A DNA stretch of 64,000 bases. It comes from Vibrio bathopelagicus (GTDB taxonomy: Bacteria > Pseudomonadota > Gammaproteobacteria > Enterobacterales > Vibrionaceae). How positions within the stretch are numbered: position 1 is the stretch's first letter; every line of letters begins with the position of its first letter. Shown piece after piece: positions 19,168 to 28,242 of the stretch. Made by a program: the position numbers and the translations under genes. The stretch is from NCBI RefSeq assembly GCF_014879975.1, contig NZ_CP062501.1, positions 1,860,001-1,924,000 on the forward strand. The letters run 5' to 3'. Below the pieces are notes generated by a model. It saw nothing but the letters and a program-made list of their open reading frames with translations. It had not been told where the DNA came from and made no database searches.

Positions 19168-20106
19168 TTAAAGTGTACTCTTCAATAACTCACTGAACTT
19201 CGACGCTATCCACTGATGCGAAGCTGATGTAAATGTACGCTGATGTTGCAGTAAATATAGGTCGACGTGATATTGCTTACTGGCTACAAAATCGTAAATA
19301 TCCACAAACTGGCTATCGAAACCCGGTAGTGCATTCAACGCATTCATACCAAAGATCACCGCATCTGAACGAGACGCGATCTCCATCAACACATGAGTTT
19401 GGGTGCTTCGAAGTTTTGGGCGTTTGTCACTTTCCAACTGTAATAGAACTTGTTGAAGAGGCGTGTTGAATGCTTGCTTGTGGTCTTCTTCTACGTTCAT
19501 AGCGACTATAGGGTATCGCATGATTTCATCTAACGTAGTGTCTTTTCCAACCAGCGGGTGGTCTTTACGAACAAACAGTTTGGGATAGATGGTTCCTATT
19601 TTTGTCGCTTGGTATTTTTGATCTAGCGAGCTTGAATAATGAATCGCAAAGTCTAACTTACCTTTGTCGAGTAAGTCATAAGGGTTACTTTTGGCGGCCA
19701 TTTCTATCAAGTTGACGTCTGGGGCTTCTTCAAATAACCCTAATGCTAAGTTAGGAAGAATGGTACTTCCTAGAAAGGTAGGCAAAGAGATCGAAAACGT
19801 ATCATTACATTCTTGAGGATCAAATTGACTACGTTGAAACAACGCCCCCAACTGCGGAAGAATGTGTTGCAGCTCTTGACCTAACTCTAGCGACTTTGAT
19901 GTCGGTGTCAGGCCAGTAGAGGTTCGGATAAAAAGGGGATCATCGAAGGTTTCTCTCAACCGTTTTAAGCTGCGACTCATAGCCGACTGCGAGACAAATA
20001 ACACCTTTGCAGCATTGGTTACATTGCGTTCTCTAAGTAATGTGTCAAAGGCCACCAGCAAATTCAGGTCGACTCGATTCAATTGATATGAAATATCTTT
20101 TTGCAT
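19168..20106 (-). CDS. LysR-family transcriptional regulator
   Basis: The protein has 312 residues from the ATG at 20106, chosen because AGAGGG lies five bases upstream. The frame stays open to 20172 without another good start. The N-terminal HTH reads NRVDLNLLVAFDTLLRERNVTNAA and SQSAMSRSLKRLRETF, the NodD/NahR-like subgroup. The rest is the substrate-binding domain. It lies just downstream of two DUF1254/DUF1214 genes on the same strand, and could control them. The effector is unknown. Confidence 0.88.
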   Translation of the reverse strand: MQKDISYQLNRVDLNLLVAFDTLLRERNVTNAAKVLFVSQSAMSRSLKRLRETFDDPLFIRTSTGLTPTSKSLELGQELQHILPQLGALFQRSQFDPQECNDTFSISLPTFLGSTILPNLALGLFEEAPDVNLIEMAAKSNPYDLLDKGKLDFAIHYSSSLDQKYQATKIGTIYPKLFVRKDHPLVGKDTTLDEIMRYPIVAMNVEEDHKQAFNTPLQQVLLQLESDKRPKLRSTQTHVLMEIASRSDAVIFGMNALNALPGFDSQFVDIYDFVASKQYHVDLYLLQHQRTFTSASHQWIASKFSELLKSTL

Positions 20107-20225
20107 AATCCCTCTGCGATATTGAACAACGACATTGTTTAGACGAACTAACCATAACACGAAAAGATACACCCACTTAAAGGTGTATCCAATCTTGATT
20201 AGCCTGCTACTTTACTTTGATAGAA

Positions 20226-21722
20226 TTACTCGTTTACTTTAATAAAGTCACCTGGCTTCCATGAATTATCAAACCATTTTTCTGTCGGTGAATACATACG
20301 GAAGATGATATTAAAACCTTTCCCTTCCGTCGTTTGCACCCAGTTGTTTTCCATTCCTTTTGGCGCATCAGGTGCAAAATGTATGGTGATAGAACCATCA
20401 CTGTTTTTCTTAATGTCTTCACTCAAACCATCGATACCCGCAGATTTTTGGTCGGTTTCTAACATGGAACGCGTCTGGTTATCGTAGATCATAAATGACC
20501 AGAACTTCTCTACAGGCGCATTCGGCGGCAGTGTTACCGTGTAGTACTGGCTACCATCTAACACTTCCTGATTGGCATCACGTGTTGCCAATAAGTAATC
20601 CGAACCTTTGCCTACGGTTTTCGTCACCATATCAGGGGTAATTCCCGTTGCCATAAAGTGGAATGTTGCTCGCATATCAGAGTCAATAACCCCATTTGCG
20701 TCTTTAAATTCATGCCCTGAGACTAACGGAGTAAACCATTGTCTATCTTCGTAGCGAAACATCTCTTCCTTAGGATGAAAATAGGTAGAGCGCGCTTCAG
20801 CGGTTGCTATTTTTGCCGCTTCCGACAGGATTTGCTGCATGCGCTTATTGGGAGCAAATTCCTGCCCTTTTTCGATTCCGATATCTTTGGCTAACGACAA
20901 CCATTCAGCATCAAAGATTGCCGTAGGTTCGTATTGAATGAGTGCATTCACCTCATCGTAAAATGTCGCATCCATTGCATGAATAGTGTTGTAGTCGACA
21001 CCTGAAATATTCATGAACTCTGTGTTGTCTTTCTCTCCATACGGGTAAAGCTTAGTGGTCTCTTTCAGCGTCGCAATACTCGCTTGCATTTCATCTGGCG
21101 AGCTTACAAGACGCAATAACAACCAGTGCTGATAACCTTCACTGACGATTTCAATGTATCCCTCTGGCACTTCACCTTCCCACGAGGAATGGCGGATAAA
21201 GTACTTGCCTGACTTTGCGAGATTGTCTGGGTGGGTAACACCAATTCGGTCTACATATTTAAACGCAGCGTTGTCGAGTAAGCCAAGTGCTGGGGTTGGA
21301 ATTTCCAGAACAACCGGGCCATTTTTCACATCAATTTCAGAAGTGATATACGGTGTGGTTGTATTCGCGGTTAACCACAGGCTATTGGCGTCTAAGTTGT
21401 CTTCAGAAATCGCAATGGTTTGGTTCGGCTTCATGCCAATACTTTCATGTCCCAGTAGCAGTCCTTGTATTGAAGCAACAGGAATACCGGATAGAAACAC
21501 ACGAACCGCATTGGAGACTTGAACAAAGTCTTGCACCTTAGTGTGCGTTTCTTCAGTAGGTGCGCCATCGGTATAGTTCAGATCTCCTAGATAGGCTGAC
21601 TCAACCTTATTTGGGGTGATAATACTCTCTGGTACTTGGGCACTATATTTAGGCTCAGCGAATGCAAAAGATGAACAACCTAAAGTAATCAGTAACGTAG
21701 CAATAATGGATTTTTTCATCAT
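20226..21722 (-). CDS. Exported DUF1254/DUF1214 domain protein
   Basis: The protein has 498 residues with a signal peptide (KKSIIATLLITLGCSSFAFA), so it is periplasmic. An N-terminal DUF1254 region (about 60-180, with VRVFLSGIPVASIQG) is followed by a DUF1214 region near the C-terminus containing SQYYTVTLPPNAPVEKFWSF and the DAPKGMENNWVQT block. These domains are widespread in bacteria, and no reaction is firmly known. A paralogue lies directly upstream on the same strand, 116 bp away. The pair was probably formed by duplication followed by divergence. Confidence 0.85.
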   Translation of the reverse strand: MMKKSIIATLLITLGCSSFAFAEPKYSAQVPESIITPNKVESAYLGDLNYTDGAPTEETHTKVQDFVQVSNAVRVFLSGIPVASIQGLLLGHESIGMKPNQTIAISEDNLDANSLWLTANTTTPYITSEIDVKNGPVVLEIPTPALGLLDNAAFKYVDRIGVTHPDNLAKSGKYFIRHSSWEGEVPEGYIEIVSEGYQHWLLLRLVSSPDEMQASIATLKETTKLYPYGEKDNTEFMNISGVDYNTIHAMDATFYDEVNALIQYEPTAIFDAEWLSLAKDIGIEKGQEFAPNKRMQQILSEAAKIATAEARSTYFHPKEEMFRYEDRQWFTPLVSGHEFKDANGVIDSDMRATFHFMATGITPDMVTKTVGKGSDYLLATRDANQEVLDGSQYYTVTLPPNAPVEKFWSFMIYDNQTRSMLETDQKSAGIDGLSEDIKKNSDGSITIHFAPDAPKGMENNWVQTTEGKGFNIIFRMYSPTEKWFDNSWKPGDFIKVNE

Positions 21723-21838
21723 AATTTCTCTTATCTAATGTGATTCACGTAGCCTAGGCTGTCTCGTTTGTAATCTTCATTTGGCTATCCACGCCATAGG
21801 CTATTTATTTCCAGAGACGGTTGAGTCTCTATTGCTGG

Positions 21839-23317
21839 CTAGTCACTGATTTTCTCCATGTCTTCTAGCATCCAGTTCTTAAAGAATGTTTTCGAGGTTG
21901 GTCGGTAAAGTCGGAACAACAAGAAGTAATCTTCTCCGCCCGTAGGCACCCAGTTATTCTCTTGCCCTTTTGGTGCTTCTGGACCGAAGTACAGGTCGTA
22001 AGAACCGTCTGGATTCTTTTTCATCGTGTCTGCGTTTCGAGAAGATAGTCCTACTCGGTCGACACCTTTAACAAAGTTCTTGGTTTCCATGTTGTAAACA
22101 ATGGCAGACCAGAAATCTTCAACTGGCGTATCGGCTGGCACGTTGAGCTTATACGTCGCTTTTCCATCTAACATTTCACCTTTTGAATCACGCAGCCCCG
22201 TTAGGTAGAAGGTTGAACCACCCAGCTGTTTCGGTAAATAAGTCACATAAAAGTACGACGCTGCACGCTTATCGACTAGCACTTCATTTTCATCCACAAA
22301 TGGGAAGCCAAGCTGAGCCTGAGGGCCAAAGTTCCAGAAAGACCATTGTGAAAGTGGTTTGCCATTTTCATCTTTCCATAGCGCGCTAACCGTTTGATCA
22401 GGCTCTACGAATTTCGACTGCATGTGCGCATACGCCATCAGTACCCCCTCACGAATCGCTTTTTTCTGCTCTTCTGACGGGTCGAATTTTTTGCCTTTCT
22501 CGATACCAAGATCTTTTAGTAACGAAACCATCGCCTTATCTTGTGTTCTAACAGGGTTCTCTTGAATGACATCATTAATGTCTTGGAAGAACGTCTCGTT
22601 GTAATACGGAAGGCTGTCATACGCGACATCCGTTGCATCTAAGTAGTCTGTCTTTGGTGGATTTTTGGCCTCAGCAAGATTGTAGATTTTGATTTTCTTC
22701 GCGTAATTACCCGCATCTAAATCTGTTGCTCCATTGGTCAACGACGGTCTGAACGAAAAACCATACAAATACGTGTCAGTTTCAAACACCAAATAACCTT
22801 GGCTTTCTAACGCTTGCTTAGTACCAAGTTCATTATCGTAACCTGGTGGTAAGAATAGATACTTTCCTCCCTTACCTTCATCAGCACCTTTGTACCCCAC
22901 ATCTGTAATCGGCACCTCCCATTGGTTAACAATCGAGCCAAAGTAATTCACCTTGTCTGTTGCAGCCGGAACTTCAATAACAACAGGGCCATTTTTAGAG
23001 GTTGTGGTTGCCCAAGCATATGCCGTGGTGTCGTTAGCCGTGAGGAAGCCTTTTTCTGAGCCAAAAGGTTCGTTAACGTAAACCACGTCGTTGAAATCGC
23101 CATTCAGGTCGCGACGAGTCGCTTTCAAAAAATCAATCTGAGTGACAGCTGGCATGTAATGAATAGCGGTTTGCGTGGCACGTTGTACCATCATTTTGTA
23201 TTCGAGGTTTTCGATCTGTGATGCGCGGTTAAGGATGTCATCAGTATCATCAAATGATTGAGAATAGACCGGCAATGTACTGATAGTGAGTAGCGAAGCG
23301 AGTAGAAGTTTTTTCAT
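21839..23317 (-). CDS. Exported DUF1254/DUF1214 domain protein, paralogue
   Basis: I place the start at the ATG at 23317, where a clear signal peptide begins (MKKLLLASLLTISTLPVYSQ), giving 492 residues. The frame is open 32 codons further upstream but that extension is not signal-like. Domain order is the same as in the adjacent gene: DUF1254 (IHYMPAVTQIDFLKA) then DUF1214 (ATYKLNVPADTPVEDFWSA, EAPKGQENNWVPT). The two proteins share the same closing motifs but differ over most of their length. The function is unknown and the location is probably periplasmic. Confidence 0.83.
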   Translation of the reverse strand: MKKLLLASLLTISTLPVYSQSFDDTDDILNRASQIENLEYKMMVQRATQTAIHYMPAVTQIDFLKATRRDLNGDFNDVVYVNEPFGSEKGFLTANDTTAYAWATTTSKNGPVVIEVPAATDKVNYFGSIVNQWEVPITDVGYKGADEGKGGKYLFLPPGYDNELGTKQALESQGYLVFETDTYLYGFSFRPSLTNGATDLDAGNYAKKIKIYNLAEAKNPPKTDYLDATDVAYDSLPYYNETFFQDINDVIQENPVRTQDKAMVSLLKDLGIEKGKKFDPSEEQKKAIREGVLMAYAHMQSKFVEPDQTVSALWKDENGKPLSQWSFWNFGPQAQLGFPFVDENEVLVDKRAASYFYVTYLPKQLGGSTFYLTGLRDSKGEMLDGKATYKLNVPADTPVEDFWSAIVYNMETKNFVKGVDRVGLSSRNADTMKKNPDGSYDLYFGPEAPKGQENNWVPTGGEDYFLLFRLYRPTSKTFFKNWMLEDMEKISD

Positions 23318-23605
23318 GTTGAGCATATCTCTTCGTAAAGTTGAAACATTCAATTGTTTAAAAAACATCCTTTGTTTGAACCAAGTATACGAATGAGACC
23401 AAAATTCATCCAATGACTTATACTCATTAGTTATTATTCATTTTTAGGATAATTCTCAATGGTAATTTGTTGACCCAGTAAAGTTCATAACTTTGAAAAA
23501 CTTACTCAGCATCGTTGATAATGTGGTTGATTGTGATCGCCTAACCACAATGTGCAGAGCTGATTGTTTATATTCAAGCAAACTCAAATTATTAAGATAA
23601 ACATC

Positions 23606-25048
23606 ATGTTACGAGCCTCTATCGCATTAATCAGTGTCACGAGCTTAGCTGTATCTGCCAATATTGCCCTTCCCACTGGAGAAGACTGGATTGCTCATGC
23701 CAGCGAAGGATTAGCACCTTACTGGTTGATGCCCAGTGCTCAGGGCGAGCCGATAGGCAACTTCCCTACTTTTCGTTGTGATGATGGAACATTGCTTGAT
23801 GTAACCAATGTTTGTCCTGAGTTAGACCGAGGCTGGATCACGCCGCACTTTGGCAAAGAGTTCACACGAATGAAGTCACGCCAAACCTATGCCTATGGCG
23901 TGCTCTACCACCTAACCGGAAACAAACAGGCATTAGCACTTGCCAAGCAAGGAGCGTACTACCTCATTGAACACTTAGAAGATGAGCAAAATGGTGGCTT
24001 CATAAGCTTCACCAAAGACGGTAAAGCGGGACTTGAGTGGCAACAGCGAACTTCTCAAGATCAAGCTTATGCTCTGGTTGGGTTAGCCATGTACTACTAC
24101 CTGACCCAAGACAAAAAGGTTGAGCAAGCGCTCATTGCCCAACAAGCTTTTATCTTCGACAAATATCGACTTAGCGATAACAGCGGCCTAGCGTGGGTAC
24201 TTGCCGACGGTGAAGATGGCAAAGCCACTCAACGGGAATTGGTTGCACAGCTTGACCAGATTAACGGTTACATGCTGTTAGTTGCTCCGCTGCTAAAAGA
24301 GCCCATCCAATCAAAATGGCTTGATGACCTGAATTGGCTGACCCAAACCATGGTCGATCACTATCACTCTCAAGATGAACAACGCTTCTACGGTGCAATT
24401 CACAGCAAAGCAGCCATGATGCCGAACGCCAATCACAACGATTTTGGGCACACGATAAAAGCGTATTGGATGACTTACCTTACCGGACAAACACTGGATA
24501 ACTCCGAATGGAAAGAGTTCGGTATGAAAGGGATGAAGCACACTTTAGCCCAAGCGCAGTACCAGAAAGACTTCACCGATGTATCCCAATACTTTGGCGG
24601 CAAGCTTCAGAAGGCATGGCAAGGACGAGAAATTACTGGCTGGCAAAGCAGACCAAACACAAATTGGGCTTCCTCATGGGAGTGGGCTGAGCTCGACCAA
24701 GCTGCAATGACGGTATCTCTTGTCGATGGTTCAATGAAAGAAGTCCTGCAATACACGTTGCCGACTTTTCATGATGTGTGGGTCGACCACAAATATGGTG
24801 GTGTAGGGCTTGAACCTAAGCGCACCAAAGCTTTCCATTGGGGCAACGGGTACCATCAGTTTGAGCACGCGTTGATTGGTTATTTGTACGCACAGCAAGT
24901 TGAAGAGCAACCCGCGGTATTGCACTACGCAAGGCCAACCAACAGCACAATGCCAATGGCACCGTATTACTATCAAGGGGATTTGGTTAAGTTGGAGAAG
25001 CTTGAGGGCGGAATGCAGAAGGTCAGCTTCAATAATATTCGACCTTAG
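23606..25048 (+). CDS. Exported AGE-family (N-acylglucosamine 2-epimerase-like) protein
   Basis: The protein has 480 residues from the ATG at 23606. An in-frame TTG at 23564 is less likely because the ATG starts a signal peptide (MLRASIALISVTSLAVSANI). The rest fits an alpha/alpha six-barrel of the AGE superfamily: GWITPHFGKEFTRMKSRQTY, ENGGFIS-type glycine block (QNGGFISF), SQDQAYALVGLAMYY, HNDFGHTIKAYWM and WGNGYHQFEHALIGY. The conserved histidines of epimerases and mannose isomerases are partly present. Known AGE enzymes are mostly cytoplasmic, so an exported member is uncommon. The substrate is unknown. Confidence 0.78.
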   Translation: MLRASIALISVTSLAVSANIALPTGEDWIAHASEGLAPYWLMPSAQGEPIGNFPTFRCDDGTLLDVTNVCPELDRGWITPHFGKEFTRMKSRQTYAYGVLYHLTGNKQALALAKQGAYYLIEHLEDEQNGGFISFTKDGKAGLEWQQRTSQDQAYALVGLAMYYYLTQDKKVEQALIAQQAFIFDKYRLSDNSGLAWVLADGEDGKATQRELVAQLDQINGYMLLVAPLLKEPIQSKWLDDLNWLTQTMVDHYHSQDEQRFYGAIHSKAAMMPNANHNDFGHTIKAYWMTYLTGQTLDNSEWKEFGMKGMKHTLAQAQYQKDFTDVSQYFGGKLQKAWQGREITGWQSRPNTNWASSWEWAELDQAAMTVSLVDGSMKEVLQYTLPTFHDVWVDHKYGGVGLEPKRTKAFHWGNGYHQFEHALIGYLYAQQVEEQPAVLHYARPTNSTMPMAPYYYQGDLVKLEKLEGGMQKVSFNNIRP

Positions 25049-25165
25049 CGTCTGACATTCGCTCATCGATACTTTTAGTCGCGAGTAAGGAGGAAGAGGA
25101 AGAGATTAATCACTGATCGTTGCCAAAGCCTGAGAATAAAAGAAGCTTTTCAGGCTTTTGAAAAA

Positions 25166-25573
25166 TCACTTCTTCTTGTTCTGCTCAACCAGTTTTTCAT
25201 TCCACGCTACGTTGCCGTCTCGCTTGCTCACATCATACTCAGAACAGAACTGCGATATGGTCATGTTGTTGTCGCCTGTTGCTAACTTTAACGCTAACTG
25301 CACTTGCTGGAGCTTGCTTTGAAGGCGAAGATTTTGGCCCGCCTTTGGGCTTTTTTCTTTGGCGAACTTTAAGGCAGCATGTTTACGCTCGGCGGCACCT
25401 GCTCGGCGATCGGCTTCTGATAATAGATATTTTAGCTGCGCGACACTTTTCCCCTTTTTGAAAGCAGGTTCAAGCAGTTCGACACACTCATCAAATGATG
25501 GATTTATAACATACGGATCAATTCTATGCGCTTGTTGGCGCATCCACTCTAGCGCGAGCTTTTCATCTGACAT
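25166..25573 (-). CDS. Hypothetical basic helical protein
   Basis: The protein has 135 residues if started at the ATG at 25573 (MSDEKLALEWMRQQAHRID). The frame extends to 25624 through a TTG and another ATG, but that extension is poor in charged residues and has no ribosome site. The protein is rich in lysine, glutamate and leucine and largely helical (KGKSVAQLKYLLSEADRRAG, then RLQSKLQQVQLALKLA), and ends in a lysine-rich tail. I do not recognise the family. It is probably cytoplasmic, perhaps nucleic-acid binding. Confidence 0.6.
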   Translation of the reverse strand: MSDEKLALEWMRQQAHRIDPYVINPSFDECVELLEPAFKKGKSVAQLKYLLSEADRRAGAAERKHAALKFAKEKSPKAGQNLRLQSKLQQVQLALKLATGDNNMTISQFCSEYDVSKRDGNVAWNEKLVEQNKKK

Positions 25574-25944
25574 TTTGCAATCTTTACCAATAAAACAGCC
25601 GTACATGGTATCGCTCAATAGCAAACCGCTGCAATAGAAAATTGAGTAACTTTGGATCTTTAGACTATGCCTAAATCATCAATGCTTTTTAGATAATCGA
25701 CTTACCCCTTATTACCAACGATTTAGGCAGATCTTACGAGCCTTTATTTCCACTAACTCGTGAAGGTAATCCAACGTCGTAAGATCCACTTAAACTCAAT
25801 ATTGAATAATTTTGTTCGGTAATTTAATGACAAAAGTGCTAACTTTCTCTGGTTTCAAAAAGATGAGCCAAAGAGCTACGGCTCAAAGAGGAGCATCCTA
25901 AAAGAACGTATCTCTCCATCTTACGCCTGTTTCTAAGGAACCCT
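25574..25944. other. Intergenic region before the CLCA_X gene
   Basis: This stretch lies between a minus-strand hypothetical gene and the plus-strand CLCA_X gene and should hold both promoters. No open frame with a ribosome site, repeat or terminator stands out, apart from the weak upstream extension of the minus-strand frame. Confidence 0.45.
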
Positions 25945-26736
25945 TTGAAGTTAACTCACTTTAAATACAAAACACGTAAAGGCCCAGACTACCGACATGG
26001 CGATCAGGTGTCTTTTATGGACATCAAGCAGACCTTCGGTATGGGCAGTATTCGTGTGGGGGCTTGGGTAACGAAAGAAGAGAAAGAGTTAGCCGCAAAT
26101 CTGATCTTCGATTCATTGGCTGACTTAGCTTACATCTTAGCCCTGCCACCAGAAGCGATTGGCCTTCGAGGTACACTAGGCTTAGCCTTCGGCAGCGGTG
26201 GCAGGAAAGGGGTGCAAGCACACTATGCACCGAACCAACGAGAATTGGCACTCGCTAAGAACGCAGGTGCAGGTGCGTTAGCCCACGAATTTTGGCATGC
26301 TTTTGACCACTACATCGCCGAAAAGGCTTTTGAGATTGGTGACACCTCAGGCCCTCAAAAACACATCTTGTTTGCCAGCGATTGTTGGCTACACGATAGA
26401 AAAGTTCGACCTCACCCATTAAACGAGAGTTTGATGTCACTGTTCGATACCACTCTACTTAGCGACAACAGCTTAGATAAGCATGATTACGTTGCTCGTA
26501 GTGTCATCGCCGACAAGGCGACGTCTGCACGTTATTTCTCATTGCCAACAGAAATGATGGCCCGTGCCTTTGAGGCCACGATTGAATCCTGTTCGGATAT
26601 CAAAAACCCTTATCTAGTCAATGGCACAACCAAGCCTGACATGTTCCCTTTGTATCCCGATCTCTCACACAGAGAAGAAATATACCAAGCGTTACAAGGT
26701 TACTTCGCACCGTTAGGCAGGTCATTGAGTAAGTAA
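25945..26736 (+). CDS. CLCA_X / LPD1-domain protein with HExxH motif
   Basis: The protein has 263 residues and a TTG start directly supported by AAGGAA four bases upstream. The central region (GTLGLAFGSGGRKGVQAHY, then LALAKNAGAGALAHEFWHAFDHY) matches the large-polyvalent-protein-associated domain 1 seen in CLCA_X family proteins. H114-E115-x-x-H118 forms a HExxH zinc-binding signature. This suggests a metallopeptidase-like fold, although activity is not shown. The same domain occurs in large phage and plasmid polyvalent proteins. This stand-alone chromosomal form is found in vibrios from memory. There is no operon partner. Confidence 0.75.
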   Translation: MKLTHFKYKTRKGPDYRHGDQVSFMDIKQTFGMGSIRVGAWVTKEEKELAANLIFDSLADLAYILALPPEAIGLRGTLGLAFGSGGRKGVQAHYAPNQRELALAKNAGAGALAHEFWHAFDHYIAEKAFEIGDTSGPQKHILFASDCWLHDRKVRPHPLNESLMSLFDTTLLSDNSLDKHDYVARSVIADKATSARYFSLPTEMMARAFEATIESCSDIKNPYLVNGTTKPDMFPLYPDLSHREEIYQALQGYFAPLGRSLSK

Positions 26737-26870
26737 ATATACAGAATAATAGATGTTTAAATAACGGATCTATCTAAGCAAATCGTCGTAGGGACAAGAG
26801 ATGATCCAACAATGAAAAGTGTTTATAGTCGTGAAACACAAACTTCAACACCCATGATATAGAGGCAGTA

Positions 26871-27194
26871 ATGATCAGTTGGCCATCTTTAGTAAAACTC
26901 GACGGTGATGATGAGCTTATTTACGTCTCATCTGAGCAAGATTTTCAGACGGAATGCTCAGACATGATCTTGGGCGAACATGATTATCTTATTGATTCAC
27001 AGGGTGATAGCTACTCGCTTCAATCGAGTCACAACCAATTAGCTCTATCTAAAAGAACACAGCAGTATTCAGTTGAAAACATCACTAAACTGATTCGAAA
27101 TCACGAGTTCCAGAAAGCAGAAGTGTGCCTGATGAAGATTCATTTCCTGACTATCGAAGAAGCGATTCAGTCTTTGGCTTTTGAGCCACGTTAA
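26871..27194 (+). CDS. DUF4144 family protein
   Basis: This 107-residue acidic cytoplasmic protein opens MISWPSLVKLDGDDELIYVSSE and continues with GEHDYLIDSQGDSYSL. I recall that pattern from the Vibrio DUF4144 family. No catalytic motif is visible and the function is unknown. GAGGCAGTA precedes the ATG and a bidirectional terminator follows. Confidence 0.72.
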   Translation: MISWPSLVKLDGDDELIYVSSEQDFQTECSDMILGEHDYLIDSQGDSYSLQSSHNQLALSKRTQQYSVENITKLIRNHEFQKAEVCLMKIHFLTIEEAIQSLAFEPR

Positions 27195-27237
27195 GATTGG
27201 TTGCTGATACAAATCAGGCTCGTTAAACAGTGGATAC

Positions 27238-27266
27238 AAAAACAGCGCCGAATAAGCGCTGTTTTT
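27238..27266. terminator. Bidirectional terminator
   Basis: An 11-bp perfect stem (AAAAACAGCGC and GCGCTGTTTTT) lies between the convergent DUF4144 and RpiR genes, with A and T runs at either end. Confidence 0.92.
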
Positions 27267-27300
27267 CAAAATCAAATCGAGTATCCAATAAATTCAGTAC

Positions 27301-28149
27301 TCAGACCATAAACGCCATGGTTACTTCAGCGGTGTCTTTTACCGATTCCGCGTACTCTTCGTACTCAGCCACCAACTGATTAATCAAGACGTCAACCAAA
27401 AGCAATGCACTTACTTTTGATGCGAATGCACCGCCAGTTAAAGGGCCTTCTGGTCTAGCGGCAACCAACACTTCATCAGAAGTCACTGATAATGGGCTAT
27501 GGCGAATGTTAGTTAAACTCACGACTGGAGACTGTTGGCTCTTCGCTCTTGTCGCGGCATACACCACATCTTTCGTTGAACCCGAGCTTGAAATCGCAAA
27601 CCACAGATCACTTGTTTTCGACTTAACGGCACGCATCGCTGCAATATGAGTGTCTTCAAACATGGTCGAGCATTTACCTATTCGAGTTAAGCGAAAAGAT
27701 AAGTAACGACCAACAATGCTCGACGCCCCAACACCGACACAATGAATATTATCGGCTTCATGAATCATCAGACAAATACGATCAATCTGCTTTCTATCTA
27801 TCAGTGTACTGGTGTCTTGCAGGCTGGTAATCGCACTTTGGGTCGCGCTGTCAATTCGATCTGCATTCTCATTAAGGGGTTCATTTGCTTTCTGTGCTCG
27901 CGGCTGGCTGAGCTCAATTGCCAACCCCATTCGAAAGTCAGAGTAACCTTTAAAGCCCAAGTCTCGACACAAGCGAATCACGGTCGCTTCACTTGTCGTA
28001 GTATCTCTTGCTAACTCTGTAATGGTTAGGTATTGAGCGCTATCAGCGTTAGATACAATAAAATCAGCCACTTTTTTTAATTTAGGGCTGTAACCTTCCA
28101 TGCCATAGCGAAGGCGAGAGAGTAAATTGACTTGAGATTGTGCGTTCAT
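27301..28149 (-). CDS. MurR/RpiR-family regulator with SIS domain
   Basis: The protein has 282 residues from the ATG at 28149. The frame extends to 28197, but MNAQSQVNLLSRLRYGMEGY is the family-like start. The N-terminal HTH_6 reads YLTITELARDTTTSEATVIRLCRDLGFKGYSDFR. Residues about 120-260 are a SIS sugar-phosphate-binding domain (CVGVGASSIVGRYLS, WFAISSSGSTKDVV). It is downstream of the PTS gene on the same strand. The natural ligand is likely an amino-sugar phosphate such as N-acetylmannosamine-6-phosphate or GlcNAc-6-phosphate. It probably binds the two inverted repeats before nanE. Confidence 0.9.
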   Translation of the reverse strand: MNAQSQVNLLSRLRYGMEGYSPKLKKVADFIVSNADSAQYLTITELARDTTTSEATVIRLCRDLGFKGYSDFRMGLAIELSQPRAQKANEPLNENADRIDSATQSAITSLQDTSTLIDRKQIDRICLMIHEADNIHCVGVGASSIVGRYLSFRLTRIGKCSTMFEDTHIAAMRAVKSKTSDLWFAISSSGSTKDVVYAATRAKSQQSPVVSLTNIRHSPLSVTSDEVLVAARPEGPLTGGAFASKVSALLLVDVLINQLVAEYEEYAESVKDTAEVTMAFMV

Positions 28150-28203
28150 AGTGCTCTTGATTCCATAACTAACGCTGGGAGTATAACGTAATTTCAAACA
28201 ACA

Positions 28204-28227
28204 AGAACCTAGCGATTGCTAGGCTCT
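28204..28227 (-). terminator. Hairpin between the PTS and RpiR genes
   Basis: On the minus strand AGAGCCTAGC pairs with GCTAGGTTCT, with one wobble pair and a four-base loop, followed by TGTTGTTTG. It lies 16 bp after the PTS stop and could partially end that transcript before the regulator gene. Confidence 0.6.
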
Positions 28228-28242
28228 TATCTCAATTAATTG

